A stretch of DNA of 23,064 nucleotides from a virus. Shown here piece by piece: positions 1-7,719 of the stretch (the stretch's first letter is position 1; each line of letters opens with the position of its first letter). The notes below the pieces were generated by a model, which saw nothing but the letters and a program-made list of their open reading frames with translations, did not search any database and had not been told where the DNA came from. Made by a program: the position numbers and the translations under genes. The DNA is taken from positions 1 through 23,064 of the IMG/VR virus record IMGVR_UViG_3300022169_000034; one strand, 5' to 3'.

Positions 1-1
1 T

Positions 2-238
2 ACAGCTAGATGGGTTGCCGATGTTGGGAGTGACAACAAGCTTGCAAAAACCGCAAGACCATTAACATTACATTTCATTAGCTTATTATTACTATCATAT
101 TTTGTAACAGCATATTTCGGGATTCATTTACCTAGTGAATACACAAGCCTGTTAATCGTTATAGTACCAACAGTATATGGGGGTTACTTTGCGTTAAGGG
201 AGTTTGGTAAACATTCACAAAGAAAAAATGTTAAATGA
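2..238 (+). CDS. Holin-like membrane protein, 3' part only
   Basis: The frame is open from the window edge to a TGA at 236-238, giving 78 residues with no start visible. The protein begins with a charged stretch (RWVADVGSDNKLAKTARP) that resembles the amphipathic lead-in of Bacteroidota phage holins. Two hydrophobic segments follow, roughly residues 22-43 and 50-70, then a short basic tail ending KHSQRKNVK. Two membrane segments, small size and position directly before an endolysin support a holin or related lysis membrane protein. The stop overlaps the amidase start (ATGA at 235-238), so the two are probably translationally coupled. It could instead be another small phage membrane protein; the missing N-terminus prevents a firm call. 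Confidence 0.6.
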   Translation, partial: TARWVADVGSDNKLAKTARPLTLHFISLLLLSYFVTAYFGIHLPSEYTSLLIVIVPTVYGGYFALREFGKHSQRKNVK

Positions 239-648
239 GAGACATAGAATACATTGTAATCCATTGTTCCGCTACTATGCCATCTATGGATGTGCCAATC
301 GAACGGGTAAAGAAGTGGCATTTACAAAGAGGTTGGTCTGATATTGGATACCATTACTATATAACGAGAGACGGCAAGATTCACAAAGGGAGAAATCTAT
401 CTACCATTGGAGCACACGTTAGGGGTTATAATAAAACCAGCATTGGCATCTGCTATGAGGGCGGTATAGATGAAAGTGGAGAGCCTGAAGATAACAGAAC
501 AATAGCACAAAAGAAGTCTTTATTAAAGGTAGTTGAGATTTTAAAGTTTGTGTTTTCAGGTGCAATAACTCAAGGTCATAGAGACTTTCCAAATGTCAAA
601 AAGGCTTGCCCCTCATTTGATGCGAAGTCCGAATATAAGGATATATAG
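235..648 (+). CDS. N-acetylmuramoyl-L-alanine amidase (T7 lysozyme type endolysin)
   Basis: This 137-residue protein is a compact type-2 amidase that should cut the bond between MurNAc and L-alanine in peptidoglycan at lysis. The Zn ligands expected from T7 lysozyme are visible: H10 in the first strand (YIVIHCSA), H115 in TQGHRDF and C125 in KKACPSFD. Catalytic Tyr (Y39 in GYHYYI) and Lys (K123) are also in place. The conserved block around residues 61-77 (HVRGYNKTSIGICYEGG) matches the family well. There is no signal peptide, so exit depends on the holin-like protein encoded just upstream. Length is close to the roughly 150 residues of T7 lysozyme. T7 lysozyme also inhibits T7 RNA polymerase; nothing here shows that second role. 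Confidence 0.93.
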   Translation: MRDIEYIVIHCSATMPSMDVPIERVKKWHLQRGWSDIGYHYYITRDGKIHKGRNLSTIGAHVRGYNKTSIGICYEGGIDESGEPEDNRTIAQKKSLLKVVEILKFVFSGAITQGHRDFPNVKKACPSFDAKSEYKDI

Positions 649-668
649 ATTGTTTGATTTTTTTCTTG

Positions 669-676
669 TATATTTG
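669..676 (+). promoter_or_regulatory. Bacteroidota-type -7 promoter element (TATATTTG)
   Basis: The octamer matches TAnnTTTG, the -7 consensus of Bacteroidota sigma-A promoters. A TTG at 650-652 lies 16 bases upstream and could be the -33 element, slightly closer than usual. It sits in the only sizeable gap between the amidase and the next gene, 16 bases before the ATG at 693, which predicts a very short leader. It would start a transcript covering the small coiled-coil gene, the fibre gene and possibly more downstream. Confidence 0.55.
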
Positions 677-692
677 TAAAAAATATAATACA

Positions 693-920
693 ATGAAAAA
701 GGTAACAAACGCAGAATTAGAAAAGCTGCAAACATTGAACACTGAATTTTCTAAAACTAGATTATCAATAGGTGACTTAGAGTTATCAAAGATGGATTTA
801 GTAAAAAAGATTGAAGTAATCAAGACTCAGTTTACTGAGATTGAGAAAAAGTTAATCAAAAAGTATGGGGAAGATTCAGTTATTAATATGCAAACAGGAG
901 AATTAACAAACAAAAAATAA
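693..920 (+). CDS. Small coiled-coil protein, conserved unknown
   Basis: I chose the ATG at 693 over the in-frame ATG at 654 because the longer version would read through the predicted promoter and begin with a low-complexity F/Y/K stretch. The result is a 75-residue, highly charged protein that looks helical over about residues 5-60, with heptad-like spacing of L and I, and ends in a short polar tail (GEDSVINMQTGELTNKK). I recall similar small proteins with a KYGxDSVINxQTGE ending in Bacteroidota phages but know no assigned function. It is the first gene after the promoter at 669 and is followed six bases later by the fibre gene. A virion-assembly or small structural helper role would be a guess. 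Confidence 0.75.
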   Translation: MKKVTNAELEKLQTLNTEFSKTRLSIGDLELSKMDLVKKIEVIKTQFTEIEKKLIKKYGEDSVINMQTGELTNKK

Positions 921-926
921 ACCGTA

Positions 927-1754
927 ATGGGAAAGATAAGCACGTATGCAATAGATGGAACACCTACAATTACAGATAAAGTTATAGGGACAGACGTTAG
1001 TGATAGCAATATCACAAAAAACTACACGATTGGTGATATACTAGGGTTGTCAACTGCTAACACACTTCAGGCTGTTTTAGATACAGGAAACACATCTACG
1101 ACACCATTTAATATGACTACGGGTTCATCTTACTCTGAAGCTGATAACTTAAAGCTTAAGACAGGAGGCGACCTAACATTGAACGGGACTCTTACTGACT
1201 CAGTGGGAGCAACAAATGACAGCACAAAAATTTTAGGCTCAGACGCTTTAGGGCTTCCGCTATGGGTTACAGCATCCTCACCATCAATAGCCCAAGTTCT
1301 TCATGCCTCTTCCTCTTCAAATCAAGCCCCAGGTGGTCTTGACACTGTGCTTCAGGTAAACTTTGGCTCAGGCACAGGAACAGGCTCAGACCCTGTTATG
1401 GTATCGGGACTTGGTGATATAACTTTTAATGATGCAGGGGTTTATTTCGTAAACGCAGTAGGCTTCCTATCACGAGTAGGTTCATCAGGCGGTATGTCAA
1501 CTATGCTATTCAGGTATTTAATAGACGGCTCACAGGTTAATTCTGTAGGTGCTATATCTTTATCAACAGTAGGGATTACAACACCTGAGACATTATCATT
1601 CCCTATAAGAATATCTACTCCAGGGACGGTGTTAACGTTTGAGATTCTAAGAGATAGTTCAGGTGTGGATCAAGGAGGTCTTTACCCTACAACCACACTA
1701 AGTACTTGGGATGACGCTCCGTCATCTGCTCTTACTATTTGGAAGTTAGGGTAA
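927..1754 (+). CDS. Fibre-like virion protein with C1q-like C-terminal domain
   Basis: This 275-residue protein has three parts. Residues 1-40 (MGKISTYAIDGTPTITDKVI onward) form a motif I recall at the N-terminus of Bacteroidota phage fibre or appendage proteins, probably a virion attachment segment. Residues 41-140 are rich in T, S, G, N and D, as in a beta-rich shaft or linker. Residues 141-275 read as a jelly roll of the C1q/TNF type: a strand ending AGVYFVNAVGF, alternating strands, a late segment GTVLTFEILRDSSG, and a closing SSALTIWKL strand. C1q-like ends often trimerise and bind receptors, so receptor binding or capsid decoration is a reasonable inference. The nearby small genes give no extra evidence. 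Exact placement in the virion is unknown. Confidence 0.7.
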   Translation: MGKISTYAIDGTPTITDKVIGTDVSDSNITKNYTIGDILGLSTANTLQAVLDTGNTSTTPFNMTTGSSYSEADNLKLKTGGDLTLNGTLTDSVGATNDSTKILGSDALGLPLWVTASSPSIAQVLHASSSSNQAPGGLDTVLQVNFGSGTGTGSDPVMVSGLGDITFNDAGVYFVNAVGFLSRVGSSGGMSTMLFRYLIDGSQVNSVGAISLSTVGITTPETLSFPIRISTPGTVLTFEILRDSSGVDQGGLYPTTTLSTWDDAPSSALTIWKLG

Positions 1755-1769
1755 ATAAAAATAAATATA

Positions 1770-1994
1770 ATGGACATAAGAAAGGTATCTATTGGTTCAG
1801 ACTACAAGGCTTCTATGCACTACATAGTTGGACAACCTGTTCTTGGTAATTCTCACAGGATTCATTTAATATTAAGTGATATCGATACTAATAGTGTTAA
1901 GATTTGGATAGAGAATGAAAAACAAGAGGTTGTTTTATGGAAAAAATTTAACCATACAATACCTATGTCTATTGAGTACAACATTAATTTTTAA
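1770..1994 (+). CDS. Small conserved phage protein, unknown function
   Basis: This 74-residue protein begins MDIRKVSIGSDYKASMHYIV and contains a strand-like central segment with conserved-looking aromatics (VKIWIENEKQEVVLWKKF) and a C-terminus MSIEYNINF. It looks like a compact all-beta domain. I recall close relatives as short hypothetical proteins in Bacteroidota phages, usually near structural genes, but no function. The ATG at 1770 is preceded by an A/T-rich leader without a Shine-Dalgarno sequence; the 12-mer spanning the start (TAAATATAATGG) is identical to that at the scaffold gene. It lies 15 bases after the fibre gene and 5 before the next gene, so it is probably co-transcribed. Confidence 0.75.
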   Translation: MDIRKVSIGSDYKASMHYIVGQPVLGNSHRIHLILSDIDTNSVKIWIENEKQEVVLWKKFNHTIPMSIEYNINF

Positions 1995-1999
1995 AGGTA

Positions 2000-2182
2000 A
2001 TGACTGAACAGGAGAGAGAAGTATTAATTAAGGAGGTTGAGTTATTAAAAGTTAGAAAAAAAGATGTTAAAGATTTTATTGAGTCTATAGATTTAGCGGA
2101 TAAGATACATAATATTGAAATGAAATTAAATGGTGTCAGACCTACCGACTCTTATGTTGAGTGTATTGGTTGTGGCGCATAA
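2000..2182 (+). CDS. Small helical protein with C-terminal CxxC, unknown
   Basis: This 60-residue protein is strongly charged and helical over residues 1-45, then ends in a short tail VECIGCGA. The two cysteines in CIGC could bind a metal or form a redox pair, but two ligands alone do not make a complete zinc site unless the protein oligomerises. The start follows the previous stop by five bases, and the next gene begins eight bases after its stop, fitting an operon. Size and lack of homology evidence keep the call modest. The clean spacing on both sides and a protein-like composition argue that it is real. Confidence 0.65.
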   Translation: MTEQEREVLIKEVELLKVRKKDVKDFIESIDLADKIHNIEMKLNGVRPTDSYVECIGCGA

Positions 2183-2189
2183 ATAAAAT

Positions 2190-2759
2190 ATGAGATCACC
2201 ATACAGCTTTATAGTTAAACCTGTAGGCGGTAGGCGGTATTCTAATGTGAAAGATTTTGGGGGGATTGATTTTATAATCAGCTCTTCAAAAGAAGATCAT
2301 AAGGTATCAAACCGTTTAGCAGAGGTAATAGAGGTTCCGTTAACATATGACGGCCCAATAATTCAAGGAGACATAATACTTGTACATCACAATGTGTTTA
2401 AGTTTTACAATGATATTCATGGTGTTGAAAGAAGCGGTAAGAGTTATTTTATTGATGACCTGTTCTTTATAGATGAGGGTCAGTACTATATGTACAAGCG
2501 TGATGGTAAATGGAATGCTTGTAATAATTTTTGTTTTGTTAAACCTATTAAGTACCAGCAAGGATACCTACTAGAAAATAAATCCGAACAGGAATTAACT
2601 GGCGAGGTGGTTCACTCAAATGATAGACTTAGAAGCGTTGGTATTAATGACGGGGACATTGTTGGTTTTAGGCCAGATACAGAGTATGAGTTTGAAGTCG
2701 ATGGGGAGAAGCTTTATAGAATGTTTGATAAACACATAACTATTAAGATTAATGGATAA
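2190..2759 (+). CDS. Putative tandem Cpn10 (GroES-like) co-chaperonin
   Basis: This 189-residue protein appears to hold two Cpn10-like domains. Domain 1 (about residues 5-109) has an opening strand FIVKPV (7-12), a GGI-containing segment (24-30) where GroES carries its mobile loop, an AEV strand (44-46) and GDIILVHH (60-67). Domain 2 (about 113-189) repeats the order with FVKPI (116-120), GEV (138-140), DGDIVGF (154-160) and a closing strand VDGEKLYRM (170-178). In Cpn10 proteins the order is an opening VxP strand, mobile loop, GEV strand and GD(I/V) strand. If correct, it would cap the host GroEL and help fold virion proteins, as T4 gp31 does for its capsid protein. It lies just before the terminase genes and overlaps the next gene by eight bases. 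The fold assignment comes from pattern matching only. Confidence 0.5.
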   Translation: MRSPYSFIVKPVGGRRYSNVKDFGGIDFIISSSKEDHKVSNRLAEVIEVPLTYDGPIIQGDIILVHHNVFKFYNDIHGVERSGKSYFIDDLFFIDEGQYYMYKRDGKWNACNNFCFVKPIKYQQGYLLENKSEQELTGEVVHSNDRLRSVGINDGDIVGFRPDTEYEFEVDGEKLYRMFDKHITIKING

Positions 2760-3030
2760 TACTGTAGAACTAAAGAGGAGAATAATAAACGCTGGAAGGA
2801 AAGCTGTTGAGCAATTGATAAAAGTCGCTGAAGAGGATATTATAAAGCATGACCCAGAGGATGACTTGGCAGCTGACAGATTAAAGAATGCGGCAGCCAC
2901 TAAGAAGTTAGCTATATTTGATGCGTTAGAGATACTTAGTAGAATGCAGTCTGAGGAAGAGTTAATGGATAATTCAAACGAGAATAAAAAACACACTGGA
3001 GGGTTTGCAGAGCGAAGGGCAAATAAATAG
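2752..3030 (+). CDS. Probable terminase small subunit
   Basis: This 92-residue protein is charged and mainly helical, with a central stretch (DPEDDLAADRLKNAAATKKL, about residues 35-54) followed by a helix IFDALEILSRMQ and a polar, lysine-rich tail. There is no clear helix-turn-helix that I can assert. The main argument is position: it directly precedes, and overlaps by 26 bases, the terminase large subunit. Its start overlaps the end of the Cpn10-like gene, so it is coupled on both sides. Terminase small subunits recognise the packaging site and stimulate the large subunit. An alternative is another small packaging or head-assembly factor. I recall similar small proteins before terminases in uncultured marine phages. 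Confidence 0.5.
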   Translation: MDNTVELKRRIINAGRKAVEQLIKVAEEDIIKHDPEDDLAADRLKNAAATKKLAIFDALEILSRMQSEEELMDNSNENKKHTGGFAERRANK

Positions 3031-5254
3031 TTTACACACTGTAGTTTACGATATAATACCTAGCAGCGTTTTAAATAGGAAAAACTCTGCTAAGAGTTGG
3101 GTCTGTGGATACAATGAGAAGTACGATATAGTTATAATTTCTAAGGATGGAACCCTTGGAGATATATATAACATACAAGGGCTTTATATAGGACTACCTA
3201 AGAAACCAAAGTCAATCAAGAAGACAAGCTCAAAGAAGTCTGAGCAACATTGGAAAAGAGAAGATTTACCAGAACAATTAAAAAGGATACAGTCTATATT
3301 CCATTGGAATGAAAGACCGTCTGAATTTAAGACCAAGTGGGTTGATTATATTGAGAACGAGTTTGACAACAGGGAGTATGGGTACTGGTTCATGAACAAT
3401 GGGGAGCCTACCTATATAACAGGGGCACACTATATGTACCTACAGTGGTCATCTATAGATGTAGGATACCCAGACTACCGTGAAGCTAACAGGATATTAT
3501 ATTTATATTGGGAAGCATGTAGGGTTGACAACAGGAGTTTCGGAATGATATACCTTAAGATAAGGCGTTCTGGGTTTTCATTTATGGGATCATCCGAGTG
3601 TGTTAATGTGGGAAGCTTGGCTAACGATTCAAGGGTGGGTATACTATCAAAGACTGGGCCAGATGCAAAGAAGATGTTCACAAACAAGGTTGTTCCTATA
3701 GCTAATAAACTACCATTCTTTTTTAAACCTATACAAGACGGTATGGACAAGCCTAAGACTGAGCTTGCGTTCAGAATACCTGCCTCTAAAATAACTAAAA
3801 AGAATATGTCTATTATCAGGAATGATGATATACGGGGTCTAGACACAACAATAGATTGGAAGAATACGGATGACAATTCTTATGATGGTGAGAAGCTATT
3901 ACTTCTTGTTCATGATGAAAGTGGAAAATGGACTAAGCCAAATGACATACAGAATAATTGGAGGGTAACTAAGACCTGCCTTAGATTGGGTAGTAAAATA
4001 ATAGGTAAGTGTCTTATGGGGTCTACTTGTAATGCATTAGCTAAGGGAGGTGAGCAGTACAAAAGACTTTACAACGATTCTAGGGTTACCTCAAGAAATA
4101 GGAACGGGCAAACCAAGAGTGGTATGTATTCACTTTTTATTCCTATGGAGTTTAATATGGAGGGGTTTATAGACCTATATGGCATGCCTGTCCTTAGAAC
4201 TCCAGAAAAACCTGTAATGGGTGTTGATGGCGAAATGATATCTGGTGGAGCGATAGACTACTGGGAAGGGGAGGTGGACTCTCTAAAGGGTGATGCCGAT
4301 GCTTTGAATGAATTCTACAGACAATTCCCTAGAACTGAGTCACATGCATTTAGAGACGAGAGTAAGGAATCTATATTTAATCTTACAAAGATATATCAGC
4401 AGATAGATTACAATGACTCTTTGATTAAGAAACATGTTCTAACTAGGGGATCCTTTCATTGGAAGGACGGTGCAAAGGACTCTAAAGTAATATGGACACC
4501 TGACGACAGGGGGAGATTTCTTATATCTTGGATACCTTCAGTTGCATTACAAAATAATGTTATTACAAAGAACGGAGTTAAACACCCAGGAAATGAACAT
4601 ATAGGTTCCTTTGGATGTGACAGCTACGACATAAGTGGCACTGTTGGTGGAAGGGGATCTAATGGTGCACTTCACGGATGCACCAAGTTCAATATGGATG
4701 AGGCTCCAAGCAATGAGTTTTTTCTTCAGTATGTCGCAAGACCTCAGACTGCTGAGATATTTTTTGAAGAGGTTCTTATGGCTATCGTATTTTACGGTAT
4801 GCCTATACTTGCAGAGAATAACAAGCCTAGACTATTATATCATTTAAAGAATAGGGGGTACAGGGGATTCAGCTTGAATAGACCTGACAAAGCGTATAAC
4901 AAGCTATCTAAGACAGAGAGAGAGCTTGGGGGTATACCTAACACCAGTGAAGATGTAAAACAGTCTCATGCGTCTTCTATTGAGTCTTATATAGAGAAGT
5001 ATGTTGGGATAGACATGGAGTCTACATACAGACCTTCTGACGAGATGGGGCAGATGTTATTCACTAGAACCCTTGAAGACTGGGCAAAGTTTGATATAAA
5101 TAACAGGACTAAGTTTGATGCATCAATTAGTTCTGGTCTATCTATAATGGCTAATCAAAAGCACAATTATACTCCGCAAAAAGATAATTCAAAAATAAAG
5201 ATTAACTTTGCAAGATACAACAACTCAGGATCAGTTAGCGAAATATTAAAATGA
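3005..5254 (+). CDS. terL: Terminase large subunit (packaging ATPase and nuclease)
   Basis: This 749-residue enzyme should pump DNA into the prohead and cut it. A deviant Walker A at residues 185-192 (KIRRSGFS) has its lysine at the front, as in the lambda gpA P-loop, rather than in GKS/T. Walker B is at 298-305 (LLLLVHDE) and a coupling-motif candidate MGST at 338-341. The RNase H-like nuclease follows, with acidic candidates D539 (GCDSYD), E604 (AENNK) and D705 (KFDASISSG). The start is uncertain: the frame opens after a stop at 2963-2965 and the first conventional start is TTG at 3005, inside the upstream gene. No ATG occurs until codon 130, after sequence that looks conserved, so the TTG or an upstream non-ATG codon is likely. 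The stop overlaps the portal ATG. Confidence 0.93.
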   Translation: MQSEGQINSLHTVVYDIIPSSVLNRKNSAKSWVCGYNEKYDIVIISKDGTLGDIYNIQGLYIGLPKKPKSIKKTSSKKSEQHWKREDLPEQLKRIQSIFHWNERPSEFKTKWVDYIENEFDNREYGYWFMNNGEPTYITGAHYMYLQWSSIDVGYPDYREANRILYLYWEACRVDNRSFGMIYLKIRRSGFSFMGSSECVNVGSLANDSRVGILSKTGPDAKKMFTNKVVPIANKLPFFFKPIQDGMDKPKTELAFRIPASKITKKNMSIIRNDDIRGLDTTIDWKNTDDNSYDGEKLLLLVHDESGKWTKPNDIQNNWRVTKTCLRLGSKIIGKCLMGSTCNALAKGGEQYKRLYNDSRVTSRNRNGQTKSGMYSLFIPMEFNMEGFIDLYGMPVLRTPEKPVMGVDGEMISGGAIDYWEGEVDSLKGDADALNEFYRQFPRTESHAFRDESKESIFNLTKIYQQIDYNDSLIKKHVLTRGSFHWKDGAKDSKVIWTPDDRGRFLISWIPSVALQNNVITKNGVKHPGNEHIGSFGCDSYDISGTVGGRGSNGALHGCTKFNMDEAPSNEFFLQYVARPQTAEIFFEEVLMAIVFYGMPILAENNKPRLLYHLKNRGYRGFSLNRPDKAYNKLSKTERELGGIPNTSEDVKQSHASSIESYIEKYVGIDMESTYRPSDEMGQMLFTRTLEDWAKFDINNRTKFDASISSGLSIMANQKHNYTPQKDNSKIKINFARYNNSGSVSEILK

Positions 5255-7689
5255 AAGACGATTTAAGCATAGATATACCGTACCTCGGTTTCCCTAATCA
5301 GTTTGTTTCTGATAGGGAGAAAGCAACAAAAGAATTTGGATTACAGATTGGGCAGTCTATTCAATATGAATGGTTCCGTAAGGACGGTGGGGCCTGTAAG
5401 TATTACGATAGGTTTAACGAGTTCCATAGGCGTAGATTATACGCAAGGGCAGAGCAACCAGTTGGTAAATACAAGAATGAATTAGCTGTAGACGGTGACC
5501 TGTCATACCTAAACCTTGACTGGACTCCAATTGCTGTTGTTCCTAAGTTTGTTGATATTGTTGTAAATGGTATGTCTGACAGATTGTTTGAGGTTAAGGC
5601 ATATGCACAGGACGCTCTTTCGCTAAGAGATAAGTCAAAATTTAGAGATGACATACAAGGACAGATGGTTGCTAAACCAATCCTTCAACAAATACAAAAG
5701 GATTTTGATGTTAAGACATTTATGCAGAATCCTGAGGAACTGCCTAAGGATGATTCCGAGCTTAACCTATATATGGAACTTAACTATAAGCCAGAGATAG
5801 AGATAGCAGAAGAGGTTGCCATATCCACAATAATGGCAGAGAATCATTTTAACGATAGTAGAAAAAGAATAGATTACGATATTACGGTATTAGGAATGGG
5901 TGTTGCTAAACATCAGTTCTTAAAAGGAAATGGCATTCAGGTAGATTATGTAGACCCTGCTTATGTTGTACACAGCTACACAGAAGATCCATACTTTAAG
6001 GATGTGTTCTATTGGGGAGAGGTTAAGACTCAATCAATAACAGACATTGTAAAGATAGATCCAGACATAACTGATAAGAAACTAGAAGAGATAGCTCAGT
6101 ACAGTCAGAGTTGGTACGACACATATAATGTTCCTAACACTCAGAGCAATGATATATTCCGTCAAGACACTTGTACTCTTTTATATTTTTCATACAAGAC
6201 AACAAAGTCATTTGTATATAAGAAGAAGATTAGCGATGGAGGATCTTCAAAAGTTATAGAGAAGGATGATGAGTTCAATCCACCAGAAGAAATGATGGAG
6301 GAGAATAACTTCAAGAAGGTATCTAAGAAGATTGATGTTTGGTACGAGGGTGTTATGGTTATGGGGACTAATATAGTCCTTAAGTGGGAGATGGCTAAGA
6401 ATATGGCACGACCTAAGTCTGCAAGTCAGAACGTTATGTGCAACTATGCTGCCGTAGCACCAAGAATGTATAAAGGTAGGATTGAATCTCTTGTTGAAAG
6501 AGTTATACCTTTTGCTGACATGATTCAAATAACCCACCTAAAGCTTCAGCAGGTAATATCTAAGGTTGTCCCTGACGGTGTGTTTATAGATGCGGATGGT
6601 TTAAACGAGGTTGATCTTGGAACGGGGGCTGCTTACAATCCTGAGGATGCCTTAAGATTATACTTCCAAACAGGTAGTGTTATCGGTAGAAGCTACACTC
6701 AGGATGGAGACTTTAATAATGCTAGGGTTCCGATACAAGAACTTAACAGCAGTTCTGGACAGGCTAAGATGTCTTCCTTAATTAGCACATACAATCATTA
6801 TCTAAATATGATAAGAACAGCAACTGGTCTTAATGAGGCTAGGGATGGTTCTACTCCAGATCCTGACGCATTAGTTGGTGTTCAGAAATTAGCTGCATTA
6901 AATTCTAATACAGCTACAAGGCATATATTGCAAGGATCATTATACATAACAAGAACAATAGCCGAAGGTCTTTCTTCTAGAGTGGCTGATATGTTAGAGT
7001 ACTCAGACTTCAGGGAAGAGTTTGCTATGCAGATTGGTAAGCATAATATATCTATACTTGAAAGGATAAAAGACTTATATCTTTTTGACTTCGGTATATT
7101 TATTGAGGTTGCTCCAGATGAGGAAGAAAAGAGAATGCTTGAGCAAACTATTCAGATTGCATTATCTAAAGGAGACATAAACCTTGAGGACGTTATTGAT
7201 ATTAGAGAGATTAAGAATATTAAATTAGCTAACCAATTACTTAAGGTTAAACGTAAACAGAAATTTGATAGAGACCAGAAAGCAGCTCAACAAGCAGCTC
7301 AACAACAGCAACAAGGTCAGATACAGTCTCAACAGGTTGCTGCTCAGTCAGCACTCCAAAGAATTCAGGCTGAGACTCAATCTAAGATTCAGATAAAACA
7401 AGCAGAAATTCAGCTTGAATCACAGAAGATGCAACAGGAGGCAAATCTAAAACTATCATTAATGCAGGAGGAGTTTAGGATTAATATGCAAATAAGAGGT
7501 ATTGATGAAAACGCTAAGGTTAGTACTATAAAAATGAAGGAGGATGCTAAGGATAGTCGTATAGACAGACAGAACACACAACAATCAAAGCTAATAAGCC
7601 AACGTAAGTTCGACCTTCCTCCAATAAACTTTGAGTCTAATGAGGATAGTTTAGATGGGTTTGACCTTGCTGAGTTTAACCCAAGATAA
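5251..7689 (+). CDS. Portal protein
   Basis: This 812-residue protein follows the terminase with an ATGA overlap, the usual place of a portal. The portal forms the ring at the unique vertex through which DNA enters and leaves. The N-terminal part (residues about 50-130: YYDRF, then a GDLSYLNLDW segment and PKFVDIVVNG) matches portals I recall from crAss-like and marine flavophages. The central region (about 195-590) carries the typical mixed alpha/beta core. Residues about 675-745 are very rich in glutamine and alanine and look like a long coiled coil, fitting a barrel or crown extension into the capsid. A perfect 12-base tandem duplication lies in this tract at 7280-7303. The acidic tail ends NPR. 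It is followed by an inverted repeat and a promoter element. Confidence 0.88.
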   Translation: MKDDLSIDIPYLGFPNQFVSDREKATKEFGLQIGQSIQYEWFRKDGGACKYYDRFNEFHRRRLYARAEQPVGKYKNELAVDGDLSYLNLDWTPIAVVPKFVDIVVNGMSDRLFEVKAYAQDALSLRDKSKFRDDIQGQMVAKPILQQIQKDFDVKTFMQNPEELPKDDSELNLYMELNYKPEIEIAEEVAISTIMAENHFNDSRKRIDYDITVLGMGVAKHQFLKGNGIQVDYVDPAYVVHSYTEDPYFKDVFYWGEVKTQSITDIVKIDPDITDKKLEEIAQYSQSWYDTYNVPNTQSNDIFRQDTCTLLYFSYKTTKSFVYKKKISDGGSSKVIEKDDEFNPPEEMMEENNFKKVSKKIDVWYEGVMVMGTNIVLKWEMAKNMARPKSASQNVMCNYAAVAPRMYKGRIESLVERVIPFADMIQITHLKLQQVISKVVPDGVFIDADGLNEVDLGTGAAYNPEDALRLYFQTGSVIGRSYTQDGDFNNARVPIQELNSSSGQAKMSSLISTYNHYLNMIRTATGLNEARDGSTPDPDALVGVQKLAALNSNTATRHILQGSLYITRTIAEGLSSRVADMLEYSDFREEFAMQIGKHNISILERIKDLYLFDFGIFIEVAPDEEEKRMLEQTIQIALSKGDINLEDVIDIREIKNIKLANQLLKVKRKQKFDRDQKAAQQAAQQQQQGQIQSQQVAAQSALQRIQAETQSKIQIKQAEIQLESQKMQQEANLKLSLMQEEFRINMQIRGIDENAKVSTIKMKEDAKDSRIDRQNTQQSKLISQRKFDLPPINFESNEDSLDGFDLAEFNPR
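7280..7303 (+). repeat. 12-base tandem duplication in the portal Gln-rich tract
   Basis: AAGCAGCTCAAC occurs twice back to back (7280-7291 and 7292-7303), in frame, followed by further CAA/CAG codons. It lengthens the Ala/Gln-rich coiled-coil tract of the portal by four residues. Replication slippage is the simplest origin. Confidence 0.85.
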
Positions 7690-7692
7690 TAC

Positions 7693-7717
7693 GCTTAATT
7701 AAATAAGTAAATTAAGC
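7693..7717. repeat. 8-base inverted repeat between portal and scaffold genes
   Basis: GCTTAATT (7693-7700) and AATTAAGC (7710-7717) are perfect reverse complements separated by nine bases. The repeat starts just after the portal stop codon and ends three bases before the -7 element at 7720. No T-run follows, so it is a poor intrinsic terminator. Its position overlaps where a -33 element would lie, suggesting an operator for a DNA-binding regulator or an RNA hairpin at the end of the portal message. Both roles are inferred. Confidence 0.5.
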
Positions 7718-7719
7718 AT

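Noticed and set aside
601-660. Terminator after the amidase gene
   Set aside because: A T-rich stretch is present but the only hairpin I find has a three-base stem.
654-692. Upstream ATG (654) for the small coiled-coil gene
   Set aside because: It would translate through the predicted promoter and add a low-complexity F/Y/K stretch; ATG 693 gives the expected compact protein.
596-823. Reverse-strand ORFs here and elsewhere (for example 3475-3876, 13820-14062, 18263-18568, 22258-22506)
   Set aside because: All lie opposite well-supported + strand genes, have atypical compositions and no leader or promoter. They read as antisense shadows.
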